From contig JAZDSV010000016.1 in assembly GCA_036784855.1 (NCBI GenBank), positions 1 to 64,000 on the forward strand: a stretch of DNA of 64,000 bases, in the 5' to 3' direction. The translations under genes were made by a program, and so were the position numbers. The DNA is from Aphelidium insulamus (taxonomy: Eukaryota > Aphelidiomycota > Aphelidea > Aphelidiaceae). Under the pieces are notes generated by a model. It saw only the letters and a list, made by a program, of their open reading frames with translations. It had not been told where the DNA came from and made no database searches. Below are positions 1 to 10,917 of this stretch, in pieces. How positions within the stretch are numbered: the first letter of the stretch is position 1; every line of letters begins with the position of its first letter.

Positions 1-3000
1 GAGGTACCGATAAAGGGCGCCGATATTCCGTCTACACCTCCGCCTCCATCTCCCATGGTGGCACGAGCCATGCCAGATTTTGATTCCCCTGGGGCGGATA
101 TGAGTATCGCATCGCCCACGGGTTCAGACTTGGATGCCATCCAACAATCATTCATGTCGATGGTACCTTCGCAGCACATTATAGATGCTGATGCCCACCA
201 CGCTCAAGATAATAGTGAAATGGATTTGACTAATTGCGCTAGCAGCAACGTGGCCACATCGCCGGCTGGAAAAGTTCAGCTGGAGGCGAACAAGTCATTC
301 GCCAGCAGCACTGTCGAAATGGATACCACTGTTTGTGAAGGAATGATCTTGGATGATTTGAAAAATAGCAGCGCTGTTGGAGATGTGCCACCCACGCCAA
401 TGACCGTGGATCGCACCGCTCACATGGAAATGACCACTTGCGTCGGCGGTATAAACAACCAGTCTCGATGCAACATGGTGTCGGCAACCAAGCCCGCTGA
501 CAAATCTGCGACCTTGGATCGCGCTGGTTTTGCTCAAAATTGCCGTAAGCGACTCTCATTTGCGCGGGCACGTCTCTCCATGGCCCCGGTGGATATGGAC
601 ATGACGCAATGCGTCGGAGATATCATCGGTGAGTATCTTGCACACAATAATGTTGTTCTTGAATACTCATCTCGGTAGCTGGCCCGGAGGAACAGTCCGA
701 CATCGGACGACAGAGGTAAATCTTCTTCAAACAACACGCCTAGCACTGATTCCGCAGAGCAAACACCGAGCAAGTTGACATCAGTCAAACCAGTGGCTGA
801 TTTGCTGCTGCGAAAGACAGATTTACAGAAAGATCTCATACCGGTCACTCCACCGAAAAATAGCTCGCAACCAAACAAGCAATCTGGGAATGACGTGCGT
901 CGATCTCCTCGCTTGAACAAGTCTCCAGCGACGGAGAAACTTCCTCGAAAGTCTGCTCCAAAGAGTCCGTCAAAGAGCCCTGCCAAGTCTCCACGTTCCA
1001 AGAGTCCGATGAAGTCAAAGACACTGCCGCGAAGCGAGTCGGCACCAGAAGTTTTGCTAAGCTCCAGTACGACAACTGCTTATGAGATTCCCGCGCCAGA
1101 TTGCGGTGCCAATCGTTCCCGTTCAGCACCTGCATCTCCCGTTCGGGCAAAAGACAAAACGACACCAGAGAAGTCTGTGCTTCTGGCCGATTCGAATACC
1201 CCGCCTCCTGTCGCTAGGACCCCTGGTCGCTCCGGCGGCAGTCATAAACGGTCGAGACTGCATATCTCATTCACCGCCGAAGAACTGGTAGCTATCGATG
1301 CGGTAATCACCGGAAGTGCCAAGCCTGCTGCAAATTCGGGCGATGGGGCACGTGATGAGAACAATACCGAATCAAGCAGCGGACTCTCGCCACCGCCAAG
1401 TCCTACGCCGCTCTCCAAAAAGTCACGGCGATACTCGATTGCAATCAAGTCGCCGAAGCCAGCGTCGACGCAGCCTACTGAACCTAGGGCGCCGGTTCAG
1501 CATTCGCCCGTCAAGCCTGCCGGAAAAGAGTTTGTAGAAGATGAATCATTCAGCGAAATGTATCAGCCTGGCGCGGATGGAGATTTGTCTCTGGAGCTGA
1601 ACAAGGCGGTGGCAGCAACGCCGGATGATTCCCACGAATTCGACGACTTTATGGCCACCGGCGATGACGATGCGTCTCCGCAAGATAAGCACACGTTTGC
1701 CACCGTTATGGAGGAGCTGAAGCTCGACTTTACCAGCAGTATCTCTGATGAGATTGCAATTGAAACATTGTCGACGCCGTGCGATACAGACAAGACTTGT
1801 CTGCTGGAGCTCGAATTTTACCACAAAGTAAGTGTAACCACTTGTTCATTCTACCGTTAATGAACAACAAGTGTATCGACGAGATGGAATCCATGGTGGA
1901 TCGCAATCAGATTTACGTGCACGAGCTGGAAGAGCAAATCTCGCAAAACTTTTGGAATCTAGTTACAGTGGTTGGCGACGTAGGTAATACTCCGATGCAA
2001 GATCTTGAGCTGTTCAAAAGCACGGCAATTGCCGCAAACGGGCTTGTCGGGCAACAAGTGGCCCAGGAATGGACCGAATGGATGCTTGGTCAGATCCAAA
2101 CGTATTCTCGCGATATTTTTATGCGCCTGCAAATGTTGGAGAATGAATACGGCGATTTCATTGATTTGAAGAAGATGGCCTTACCAGATGGCTCAGCGCT
2201 GGCAGCCGAGCTTGACGATTACAAGTCCAAATTGCTGGCAGCTACTGATCGGTACAAAACAATAGTATTTCCATACCCCCCTTCTAATACTGAGGCAGTC
2301 TCGCTGATGTTCAAAGGGATGCACCGCAAGTTGCTCATTTTTTAAAGGAGGAAAAGGCCAATGAAGCGCGAACTGAAAAGCTTAAGCAAGATATAGTCTT
2401 GCTAGAGCAAGAGTATCCGTCTATTGAAGGCCAGCTTGAGCAGGCGAGCAAGCTTTACCTGGTTTTGGAAAAGGTGTGTAGTGAAACCGTCTTTCCCATA
2501 TGATAACGAGGTTAGAAACAGAACGGTCTCAAATCGAGATCTCGTCACCAAAAGACGGATGTGACGCAGTTTGAATCAGTGGTGGATTCAGCACGTAACC
2601 GCTACAATCTTGTCAAGCGCATATTCCACTGGGATATTGAAAATGTTTCCGACATGAAGATGCAACTATCGTGGCGATCCAGCTTAATTGTACATCTAGA
2701 CCTGGCCAAGGGCAGCGGCGCCGACTTTGCGCGTATGGCAGCAACTTCACAAGGCGGTAAATGTAGCGCTACTTGGCAGCTGATTGCCAGCGTTTACAAT
2801 AGCTGGATACAGCAATGTTCGCGGCCACTGTCTGTGCACGATTTGCCACAGCTGGTAGTCAGCCTGGAGACGATGCTACCGTGGCTGCAGCAGATGGATT
2901 GTCTGCATGCTGCGTGCCCAATCGACCTTCAGTCAACACAAGCTGCTCTGTTATCGGCTCAGTCGCAGTACATTGACCTGCCGCAGTGTGCATTTTGGAA

Positions 3001-3034
3001 TGGCGTTCTTTTATCACGTCAAGCGTCTGTATAG
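1..3034 (+). CDS. KNL1: KNL1/Spc7/Blinkin-like outer kinetochore scaffold (5' end cut by window)
   Basis: The frame is open from base 1, so the gene starts upstream. Exons 1-628, 679-715, 744-1827, 1872-2251, 2299-2473 and 2516-3034 join in phase and give at least 940 residues. The N-terminal part carries MELT-type repeats (EMDLTNC, EMDTTVC, HMEMTTC, DMDMTQC), the Bub3/Bub1-docking motif once Mps1 phosphorylates it. A KRLSFAR stretch resembles the RVSF PP1-docking site, although in animals that site lies near the N-terminus. A Lys/Ser/Pro-rich basic segment follows. The C-terminal half has the Spc7-type block (FATVMEELKLDF), long coiled coils and a terminal region of the size expected for the Mis12-binding RWD domains. 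The protein would link microtubule-attached KMN components to the spindle checkpoint. An AATAAA follows the stop by about 27 bases. MELT repeats plus C-terminal coiled coil make the family call firm. Confidence 0.85.
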
Positions 3035-3083
3035 CACTACATATGCTACGGTTTAATTGCAAATAAACGTTCTTTGAAGCCAT

Positions 3084-4698
3084 CTATTGGAGTGTATCGT
3101 CAATCGTTAACATGACGGAACTGGTCACCTGCTCCTGAGTCGGCATATCGGTATCGGCTGATTCCGCATCGGCGCCTTCTCCGGGTTCCTGGCTTCTACG
3201 AGACATGGCGGAGGAGGGCCGCGTCGATACAGACCTAGTGTACCGCCAAGACAGTGTCAACTCATTACCAGCAGTAAATGGCACCGCAACCAGCGTGCAA
3301 TTGGTGTCCGTTGAGTGGACTGTGCCGGCCACGAACGGCAGCGACTGTGGCCATGTTACCAAATCAGCGGTGGAATTCCACGCCGCCACCAGTGCATCAG
3401 GGTTGGCGGGCACATCGAATGTCACCGGAGGCAGCTCCTTGGCCGTCACTGCACACACAGTCACTGTAATGTCCGTGTCCATGGGATTGACAATGCGCAG
3501 TCCGCACAGCGATGCCGCCCGATCCATGCGCCAGCAGTGCACACGTGGCACATAATCGCAAGCCATCAGTCGCAGCTTGAACTTGGAGGACTGTGCCTTT
3601 GGCTCGGGCCGAATGAGAATGTGTTGGCAGCCACGACAGCGCCGCGAATACTTGGCGCGTAAATGTATGCGCTGTGGCAGCGCGGAAAACACTTGCTCCT
3701 TATCTGCTGACACCGGCCACTCGTTCAGTCGCTGGCACAGGCCGGGTACTGAACATAGATTATATATGTATATAGATATATAGATATATACTAGATACTA
3801 TGCATACCGCCATCAGTGCTGGTCATGGAAGAGATGCGCTCCACTTCCAGCTGGTCGGCGTGGAGCAAATCCGCCGTACAGACAGCCACGCCGTACTCGG
3901 TGGCCGGCTTAAAGTCCGCGCGCTCAGCTGTGAACGAGCGCTGCGCCGCAACAGGCTTGACAACTTCACGCTTGGCAAGCAGGCGCGCCAACAGTGTATC
4001 GGCGGCGCCATGCTGCGACGGAGGCGCACACAGCTGCTGAAAGTGCGCTCGCAGGTGTGCAAACTCGGCACGGTGTGGCAGCAGCGGCTCGCCCAGCTTG
4101 GCCATTTGTGCTGCACGCGGTGAGGTGAGTGGGGGGGGGGTGCATGCGGAAGTAGCACGGAGCAGAACCGACCGGCAATCCCCACCGGCTTGGCCAGTGT
4201 CAGTCCGAGGTGCGAGCGTGAATCCCAGCCACAGCTCGCGCAAACCAGCACGTACCCCGTGGCAGTGACTGTGGCAGTGTCTGTCGCCGCAGTGGGTGCG
4301 TCATCGCCGGCAGCCACCACCGACACCACCTCGGCACAGCACGGACACGAGAAGCAATTACGCGAACACCTGCCCGCATGAGAACCTCACATATGAACCA
4401 CACTTCACGTACGTGGCACGCTCTGCAGCCACCGAGCCGCTCGGCACCTCAAACAGGCAGTTGGGGCAGTAGTAGCAGGCGGGCTCACTGCTTGTGCATT
4501 GCCGGCAGCGCACGGACGCGCAGTGCGGACAGAAGAGCAGCGCGTCCAGCGAGGGAACTGTAGCGCCGAGAAGTAAGCCACGGACATCCATGCCACACCA
4601 GCCACACGCAGGAGACACAGACGCAGACACACACACGCACCGCCCAGAGAAGGCTGCCGGGCACCACAGCCACATCGATATTCCACGCAGGGCGGCAT
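3084..4698 (-). CDS. DCTN4: Dynactin subunit 4 (p62)
   Basis: Five exons (4641-4698, 4413-4557, 4173-4369, 3808-4110, 3084-3748) join in phase to 455 residues, close to animal DCTN4 (about 460). The N-terminus has the family's cysteine array: RCGCGA, FCPHCASVRC, YYCPNCLFEVP, CSRNCFSCPCC, LVCASCGW, expected to bind zinc. The region RRCRGCQHILIRPEP followed by FKLRLMACDYVPRV is the conserved mid-protein signature. DCTN4 sits in the pointed-end complex of dynactin and helps attach cargo and dynein to the Arp1 filament. The introns hold TA-rich tracts and a run of ten G on the + strand (4131-4140). Its start codon shares a base with the AATAAA of the upstream same-strand gene. The 3' end converges on KNL1, about 50 bases apart. 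Confidence 0.9.
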
Positions 4699-4703
4699 TT
4701 ATT
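4696..4703 (-). promoter_or_regulatory. AATAAATG: poly(A) signal of one gene overlapping the start codon of the next
   Basis: Read on the minus strand, the AATAAA serving the gene that ends at 4732 runs directly into the ATG of DCTN4, sharing one A (4698). The signal lies about 30 bases after that gene's stop, a normal spacing. Transcription of DCTN4 must therefore begin inside the preceding coding region or its 3' end. Confidence 0.6.
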
Positions 4704-4731
4704 GAGTGTATGTACAGTGCTGCAACAGTGT

Positions 4732-5379
4732 CTACGCGGCGGCCATGTGCGGCAGCGGCGTCGGGGGCGGCGTGGCGAGGGTGTCCTGGTCAGACTTCTT
4801 GGTGGCTGCCGAGGTGCTGGGCTTGCGTTGGCGCGCGGTGGCGCCAGAAGATTTGCTGAGGGCGTGTGTCTCGTGGTCATCCAACTGAGGAGCGCCAACG
4901 TCCACTTCCCCGGCGTCCGTGCGTGCCTCCCCCGCCGGCTCTGCATGCTGGTGGTAGCCACTCCACCACGCCCACAGCGAGTCCAGCGCGGACAGGTAGG
5001 TCACACCGGCCGCAATGGCCAATGCTAGTCCCACCGCCATGCCGGCACACATGGCCAGTCCCAGCCCGGCCACCAGCAGCCACACAGACACCATGCCGGC
5101 GGTGTAGAGCAGCATGGCCAGCAGGTAGGCGCACAGCAGCGGGACCAGGCTGCCACCGACCAGCAAGGACGTGAGGCTGACGGCGGGCGATCCGCGCAGC
5201 ACAGCCACAACGGCTCCCCCGACACTCTCGTAGTAGGTGGTGTGGCGCACTAGGGTGACTAGCGGGTGCTGCACAACTGCATCCACCCCATGCTGTAGCC
5301 ACGCGGGCAGGCGCGGTGCATATGACGCCACCTGGGCGTAGGCGGCGAGCAGGCGGGCGTTCAGGTTGCTGACGAGCAT
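4732..5379 (-). CDS. Small multi-helix membrane protein, promethin/LDAF1-like in layout
   Basis: A single exon gives 215 residues. Residues about 60-130 form an almost uninterrupted run of Leu/Val/Ala/Gly-rich helices, enough for three or four hairpin-like segments. They are flanked by an amphipathic N-terminus (LPAWLQHGVDAVVQ) and a hydrophilic, Lys/Thr/Pro-rich tail. That arrangement resembles promethin/LDAF1 lipid-droplet assembly factors, which insert a double hairpin in the ER membrane. This is a layout resemblance only; no diagnostic motif was seen. The gene is followed on the same strand by DCTN4, with only 33 bases between stop and next start. Confidence in a real gene is high; in the family, low. 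Confidence 0.6.
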   Translation of the reverse strand: MLVSNLNARLLAAYAQVASYAPRLPAWLQHGVDAVVQHPLVTLVRHTTYYESVGGAVVAVLRGSPAVSLTSLLVGGSLVPLLCAYLLAMLLYTAGMVSVWLLVAGLGLAMCAGMAVGLALAIAAGVTYLSALDSLWAWWSGYHQHAEPAGEARTDAGEVDVGAPQLDDHETHALSKSSGATARQRKPSTSAATKKSDQDTLATPPPTPLPHMAAA

Positions 5380-6064
5380 TATGTAAATTGTAGTGGCGGT
5401 AACGGTGAGTCACTTCACACTCAATACACAAGTATGCAAAAGTGCTGCATGAACTTCCATTAAACACTTAATGTTGTCAACTTCATAATTAAGTTGGACT
5501 TGTCGTCCAGCCAAGTGCCACTGATGAACAGATGCGGGCGTACTTATCATCACTGCAGTCGATGTTGCTCCTCTGCAAATGATACTCCATGCGCAATGTG
5601 AGAGTGCAGCTCATGCATTTATTGCTAAACAGACCTATACTCTAAAATTTGTATGTGCAAGGCCACTTCTCGTACATTTGGTCAACCATACATACAGCTC
5701 ATCTAATGAACTTCTACATCACGAGCCTATACACACGCATATCTTCAATCTCGTAATCTCGCTTATAAAAAACCGCCACCTATTTGACTTACTTCTGCAT
5801 GCCACCAAGTTGAAATAATGCAATTACCTTGCCGAGTTTGCAGTTCATTTAATGCAAGTCAAGAGTTTCGGCTGGCCACGACATATATATGTGACAGTTA
5901 CGGAGCTCACTACACGTGATCATTCATCGCCAACTCTCGCGCGCAATTGTCAATTGTCAATTTTGCTGTCACGCGATCGATTGCGCCCCTCAAAAATTAA
6001 CAAATCGATCTCAATTATTTTTTGTTTCGCACAGCCTTGCTTACACAGACAGCGAGAGAGAAAG
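5380..6064. other. Divergent intergenic region, AT-rich, no gene seen
   Basis: This lies between the divergent starts of the membrane-protein gene and the elongase. It is AT-rich and has short repeats such as CAATTGTCAATTGTCAATTT near 5945-5965. No convincing open frame, tRNA or structured RNA was recognised; it presumably holds both promoters. Confidence 0.5.
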
Positions 6065-6092
6065 CACACACACACACACACACACACACACG
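6065..6092 (+). repeat. (CA)n tract just upstream of the elongase start
   Basis: An uninterrupted CA dinucleotide run ends a few bases before the ATG at 6097. Similar CA-rich tracts sit just before the starts at 20836 and 30942. Confidence 0.9.
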
Positions 6093-6096
6093 TATA

Positions 6097-7373
6097 ATGG
6101 CCATAGTGGACGCATTTATTGGCGCCGTTTTCTGGCTAGAGCACCGCGTCCTCTCGCCACTAGTGGACCCGGTTCAGATGGTGGTGCAGCGTCAGCTTAC
6201 CGCCCAGTTCCCCAGCACAGCGTCCGCCGTATGTCCCTCCTGCCCCTTCTACTACCGCTACATTATCCGTCTTACGCGTTTACATGTGCTTTACACACAG
6301 CTGTCTATAGCTGTCATATATTGACTTGTGTATAGGTCGCGCTGTGGATGCGCAAGAGCAAGTCCCCGCTGGCGGAACAACTGCCGCTGATGAACCCCGT
6401 GCACGTGCTCGCCTTGATCGTGTGGTACCTGGCGGTCGTGTTTGGCGGCAAGTGGGTCATGTCCAACGTCGTGCGCCGCAAGATTGATATGACGCGCGTG
6501 TCGCAGTTCCACAATGCATTCATGGTCTGGCTGAGGTGTGTGAGTGATCCGCTATCTGTATTAAGCGTATATGTCTCTGTGTCTTGTCATTTATATGTGT
6601 GCACATGTTTAATAATGTGGCAGTGCGTATATGGCCATAAATGTTGCATACCAGGCGTTTGTGGTGCGCGGCTACGGGCTGGTGGACAATCCGGTGGACA
6701 ATACCAGCGCTGCCGTTCCGCTGTCAAAGTACCTGTGGCTATTCTACTTCTCCAAGCCGCTCGAGTTCATGGACACATTCATCATGGTGGCCAAGATGAA
6801 CTTTCGCCAGGTGTCATTCCTGCACGTCTACCACCACACGTCCGTCTTTTGCTTCTGGTGGTTTGTCACTTACATGGCTCCCATGGGTGAAGGCAAGTAT
6901 ACTTCTTTTTTAGTCCATTTATTTTTGTCCAACATTGCACACAGCATACCAAGCGGCACTGCTGAACAGCATGGTGCACGTGGTCATGTACTCTTACTAT
7001 CTGTTCTCGTCAATGGGCGTTGCCAAGTCTGTGATGGCCGCCGTGAAGCCGTTCATAACGCGCGGCCAGATATTCCAATTCTGCCTGCTCATGCTGCAGA
7101 CCACCATAGACCTGGGCATATATGCCACACGGTACGTGCATTATGCTCAAATAATAGTTCTGTAGCATTGACACAGCGAGCAGTTCCGACACCCGGCCCA
7201 AGCAGTATCCCGTGCCGCTTATTGTGGCACTGTGGCTGTACATGTGGTCAATGCTGGCATTATTCGGAAACTTTTACCGCAAAAACTACACTGCTGCCAG
7301 TGTGTGCACACCAAAATCATCCAGCAGTCAGAAGGCTGTTGGTGCTGCGGATGCGCACGGCAAGGAAGAGTAG
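6097..7373 (+). CDS. ELOVL/ELO-type very-long-chain fatty acid elongase (3-ketoacyl-CoA synthase)
   Basis: Exons 6097-6228, 6336-6535, 6624-6892, 6945-7131 and 7166-7373 join in phase to 331 residues. It condenses malonyl-CoA with long-chain acyl-CoA in the ER membrane, the first step of elongation. The family signatures are present: KPLEFMDTFIMV, the histidine box FLHVYHH in a QVSFLHVYHH context, NSMVHVVMYSYY and a C-terminal Tyr/Lys-rich end (FYRKNY). Several hydrophobic helices surround them. The wording MAPMGEAYQAALLNS resembles the PUFA-elongase branch of protists and fungi. Intron 3 (6893-6944) begins GCAAGT, so it is a GC-AG intron; the phase allows no GT alternative. The 3' end converges on the DTW gene. 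Confidence 0.9.
6893..6944 (+). other. GC-AG intron in the elongase gene
   Basis: The donor GAAG|GCAAGT and acceptor CACACAG give GEAYQAALLNS, the family sequence; no GT donor gives the frame. Confidence 0.85.
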
Positions 7374-7519
7374 CGATCATACCGACAACAATATTTTTTG
7401 CTTTTGCTCTCATTCATTCTTGGATTTGAGCGAGCGCGTGGCGCACATAAAGTACAGCTTCTTACGTCGTATTTTCTTGATGTGCATGAACATTAACAGA
7501 TGAACAGCTATCTATATAT

Positions 7520-8575
7520 CTATCTATTCAAGTCACAGGCGGAAGTGTCCTTGATGGCTGTCGAGTTGCTTTCAACAGCCTGGCTTGGATGCAACAACTT
7601 GTCTTCAGTGTTATTATAATCACAGTGCCGGCCACGCGCATACGGCGACCTGGCAATCCATTTTAGCTGGATGGCCACGTACCGCTGCAGCACTTGTCGC
7701 AGTGTTGCTGGCACAGTATTATGGCCATCTCCAGATTGCTCTAGCTGTTCAAGGCAATACGACACGGCCTCCAGAGTGGAGACGCAGGCATCCGACGGCT
7801 CTTTCCGTATCTGACCATAACATGAGCCTTCACTCGGTGTAGTTGTAGGTGATTCTGTCGATGATGACGGCATCCGCATTGGAGGCGGCACAGTAATGGA
7901 ACAGTGCGGGACACCGCGCAGTGCAGTGGACGCCTTGAGCATGCTGCGTACGTGCGGCCATGTTCCATCCATCGCCACCATGATGTATCGTATGCGGTGC
8001 TCATCGGGAAACGCGACACGATCGACATTATCGTATGGCGGAATGGGTACCGGTGATGGGGCGTGCTTCCCTTCGTCATCTCCCTGACAGTTCGGCACTT
8101 GATCAGCATCTTCACACGCCAGGTACTCTGAGAGCGGCATGACGGCGGCTACCGGAGACTCGTGCGCCAGTACAAACATCTTCCAGCGGCGACGGCGACC
8201 AGTTACGGGATCCCGCTGCTCCCCCCGGCGCCGTAAGTAGTCCAGCCAGGCGCCGACAGTGGTGGCCGGCGCGTCACTCGCCGGCACAGGCATCGCGCCA
8301 TCCACGTCATCGCATTCGCCACGAGGTGCAGCTGCCGGCTGAGACGGATGCCCTGCCGGTAGCAGCGTGGCACGACGCGTCTCCAGCACGAACAGGTCCG
8401 CCGGACTGATCACCAGCTGCATCATCGTGACCGTGTTCTGCTTGGCGGTGCGGAACTCTATGGGATGTCGCAGTATGATGCACTTTGTATGCTGCAAGCG
8501 TAGCAGCGGCGACGGCAGCGGGCACAGACACGCAGATTGTGGGCGCTGGCATCGCGTGCACGAATGGCGGGTCAT
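7520..8575 (-). CDS. DTW-domain tRNA-uridine aminocarboxypropyltransferase
   Basis: A single exon gives 351 residues of the TDD (Tsr3/DTWD/TapT) superfamily. An N-terminal Cys array (CTRCQRPQSACLC) precedes KCIILRHPIEFRTAKQNT, the usual second block. The catalytic-loop motif appears as DGTWPHVRSML, followed further on by RKEPSDACVSTLEAV, the conserved C-terminal block. Such enzymes transfer the 3-amino-3-carboxypropyl group of SAM to a tRNA uridine (acp3U). Human DTWD1 and DTWD2 are the likely counterparts; which one cannot be decided here. Long inserts rich in Ser, Pro and His separate the blocks, which is common in protist proteins. It is convergent with the elongase, with about 145 bases between stops. 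Confidence 0.85.
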   Translation of the reverse strand: MTRHSCTRCQRPQSACLCPLPSPLLRLQHTKCIILRHPIEFRTAKQNTVTMMQLVISPADLFVLETRRATLLPAGHPSQPAAAPRGECDDVDGAMPVPASDAPATTVGAWLDYLRRRGEQRDPVTGRRRRWKMFVLAHESPVAAVMPLSEYLACEDADQVPNCQGDDEGKHAPSPVPIPPYDNVDRVAFPDEHRIRYIMVAMDGTWPHVRSMLKASTALRGVPHCSITVPPPMRMPSSSTESPTTTPSEGSCYGQIRKEPSDACVSTLEAVSYCLEQLEQSGDGHNTVPATLRQVLQRYVAIQLKWIARSPYARGRHCDYNNTEDKLLHPSQAVESNSTAIKDTSACDLNR

Positions 8576-8744
8576 CGTTGGTATTCCTTCTGATCACTCG
8601 CCTGTCCTGTTCACGGCCTGTTCATCGCTTATTCACATTCGATATTGAGTCTTGTTGCCTACTCTCACAACATACATACTTTTCTCTTCTTTGGTACGCA
8701 AGACACAGAGACCAGAATGAAAGAAGAAGGATGTTTATTGACAA

Positions 8745-10685
8745 CTATCTGCGAATGTTGTGGTAGCGGTCCAGCAATGCCGACAATGCCGAAATGTTTT
8801 TGACAGTTGCTAGCGAGAATGCCGTGTCGCCGTTGTCGTCGGGAACGTAAGAGGTTGCTCCGCGTGTCAGCAAGACGCGCACAATGTCCTCGTCGCCTGC
8901 ATCTGCAGCTTCCATCAGCGCCGTGCGTCCTACATAGTTCTGTGAATTGACTTCTGCTCCTTGCGCAATCAAGTGCGCCACCAAGGACTCGGAGCCTTCA
9001 TTTGCGGCTAGAATCAGTGCAGTGTTTCCATGGATGTCATGAGCATTGATGTCCAGAGTGGGCGTCTCCAGCAAGCGCTCGATCACATAGGCGCTGTGGC
9101 TCAGTATGGCAGCCATCAGCGCCGTCCGGCCCATCAGGTCCTTTGCGTTGACATCTACCACCAAATCCTGCATCTCATTCACAGCCGCCACCATGAACGC
9201 CGTGCGGCCGACATTACGACGCAGGTCACGGGCAGCGCCACCAATTATTGCCGTAGACTTTCGAGCTGAAGCTGCTGACATCGATGCTGTGTTTCCCTTG
9301 CCGTCTGCATTGGCAGTGTAGCGCAGCAGGACGTCTATCGCCGCCAACGCATTGTTGTTGTTACTTCCAGCCGCAGCAATCAGCGCGGTTTGTCCACGAG
9401 TATCCTTTGCATTCACGCTGGCACCACGTTGCAAAAGCAGCTGCATCATAGTTGCGTGTCCGCGGGCAGCCGCGACGTTGAGTAGCGGCACACCGTTGAG
9501 CGTGGCAACTTTGTTCAGATCAATATTCGGATACAGGCTCATCAGAACTTCCACGCTGTCGATGCTAATTGAGGCGACCATGTCGAACAGCAGTACACGT
9601 TCCACAGTCTCAGTTTGAGCATACGAGAGCGCAGTGCGGCCATCGTTGTCAGTGGCCTTCAAATCAGCTCCGCCTTTCAGGAGTGTTGCAACGACACCGG
9701 CGTGCCCAGCAAGCATGGCTTTCATCAAAGGAGTTTTGCCGCCGAGATAATCATTTGTGTCCACCTGTGCACCGGCATCGAGCAGAATTCGCACCGCAAA
9801 GGACATACCCGTGTGCGCTGCCAATGCCAATGCAGTTTGTCCCAAGCTATCTACGGCATTGATGTCGACGTCCAGCTGCAGTAGCAACGATACAATATTG
9901 CTTCGACGATGGGTCACGGCAACATGGAGAAGGGTTTGACCGTTTGACCGGACCGAGCGGATGGTCGGCGCATCCCGTAGCATTGGCACGGCGATATCCA
10001 TTCGGTCGTCGCGGATCGCTGCGACAATTGTTGCCAGCCACAGTTTTTACGCGACCTGTTGCGTTCGCGCCAGCGACAGCGGACTGTTGCCCGAGTAGTC
10101 TGTGGCCAGCACGTCCGCGCCAAATGACAGCAGCATATCAATTATGTCTGCATTATCTTGGATTGTCGCCAGCATCAGGGGGGTGCGTCCATCCGAATCC
10201 CTCGCATCCGCAGAGAATCCGTGACGCAAATACTCCTGCACAAGCGTCCATTTGTTGTTGCGCGCTGCATGTAGCAACATGTATCGACGCAATGTTCGAG
10301 CAATAGACTCATCCGAGGCCAGCGACAGCGCATTGTTGCCATCATCGTCCATCGTGTTGACGTTGGCACCGCGTCGCAGCAAGTCCACCACGATCTCGCG
10401 GTGACCATTCATGGCCGCAATCATCAGTGGAGTGCGTCCATTTTCGCCGCGAACATTGATATTATTAGCCGCTGCAACTGGTACAGTGTCGCCTGCTGTT
10501 ACTGCATGCATCAATTGTGCCACCTTGTTGGGTGCCACATGGTCAAAGTCATATTGCTGTTCTTGGTACGACCCCGGCTGCGAGTAGTCTACTGCGGGCA
10601 GCCGCACCGCACCCGCTTCATGGAATAACAGCACTGCAACTACCACGGCACTGACCATGTGCATCGTCAGAAAAATATTCATCAT
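8745..10685 (-). pseudogene. Secreted ankyrin-repeat protein interrupted by one in-frame TAA
   Basis: From 10685 a hydrophobic signal peptide (MNIFLTMHMVSAVVVAVLLF) leads into a chain of about 15 ankyrin units of the type G-x-TALMxAAxxGHxxxVxxLLxxGAxVN. The frame is broken only by TAA at 10046-10048. The same frame continues without loss of repeat spacing, and the sequence around the stop (TQQVA, stop, KLWLATIVAAI) aligns with the inter-repeat helix TETVERVLLFDMVASI further on. No intron of suitable phase covers the stop: the candidate spans are 32 and 37 nt. The product is therefore a shortened secreted protein (10049-10685), a read-through protein, or a recently damaged gene. Downstream repeats keep several conserved positions, so damage would be recent. 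Ligands are unknown. The neighbouring locus is a decayed relative. Confidence 0.7.
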
Positions 10686-10917
10686 CTGTAAAGTGCTGTG
10701 AAGCAAAGAAAACGAGATGCAGGTAGAATGCGAAGATGCGCGTGCGTGCCTTCCCAGCCAATCAACTGTCGGCGATCTCAATCTGAGATTTTACCCTTGT
10801 TGCATCCTTGTTGACGCAAGAATCACTTGCAATCCCCTTTTTATTTCAGGCAATTACGAGAGTTCTTGAGCAGTTACGACATTTCGGCCAGAGTGCTCAG
10901 AACCTCTTCCTTCTTAA

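Noticed and set aside
10046-10077. A 32-nt or 37-nt intron removing the TAA in the ankyrin gene
   Set aside because: Neither length is a multiple of three; removal would shift out of the ankyrin frame, and the inter-repeat helix pattern is continuous through the stop.
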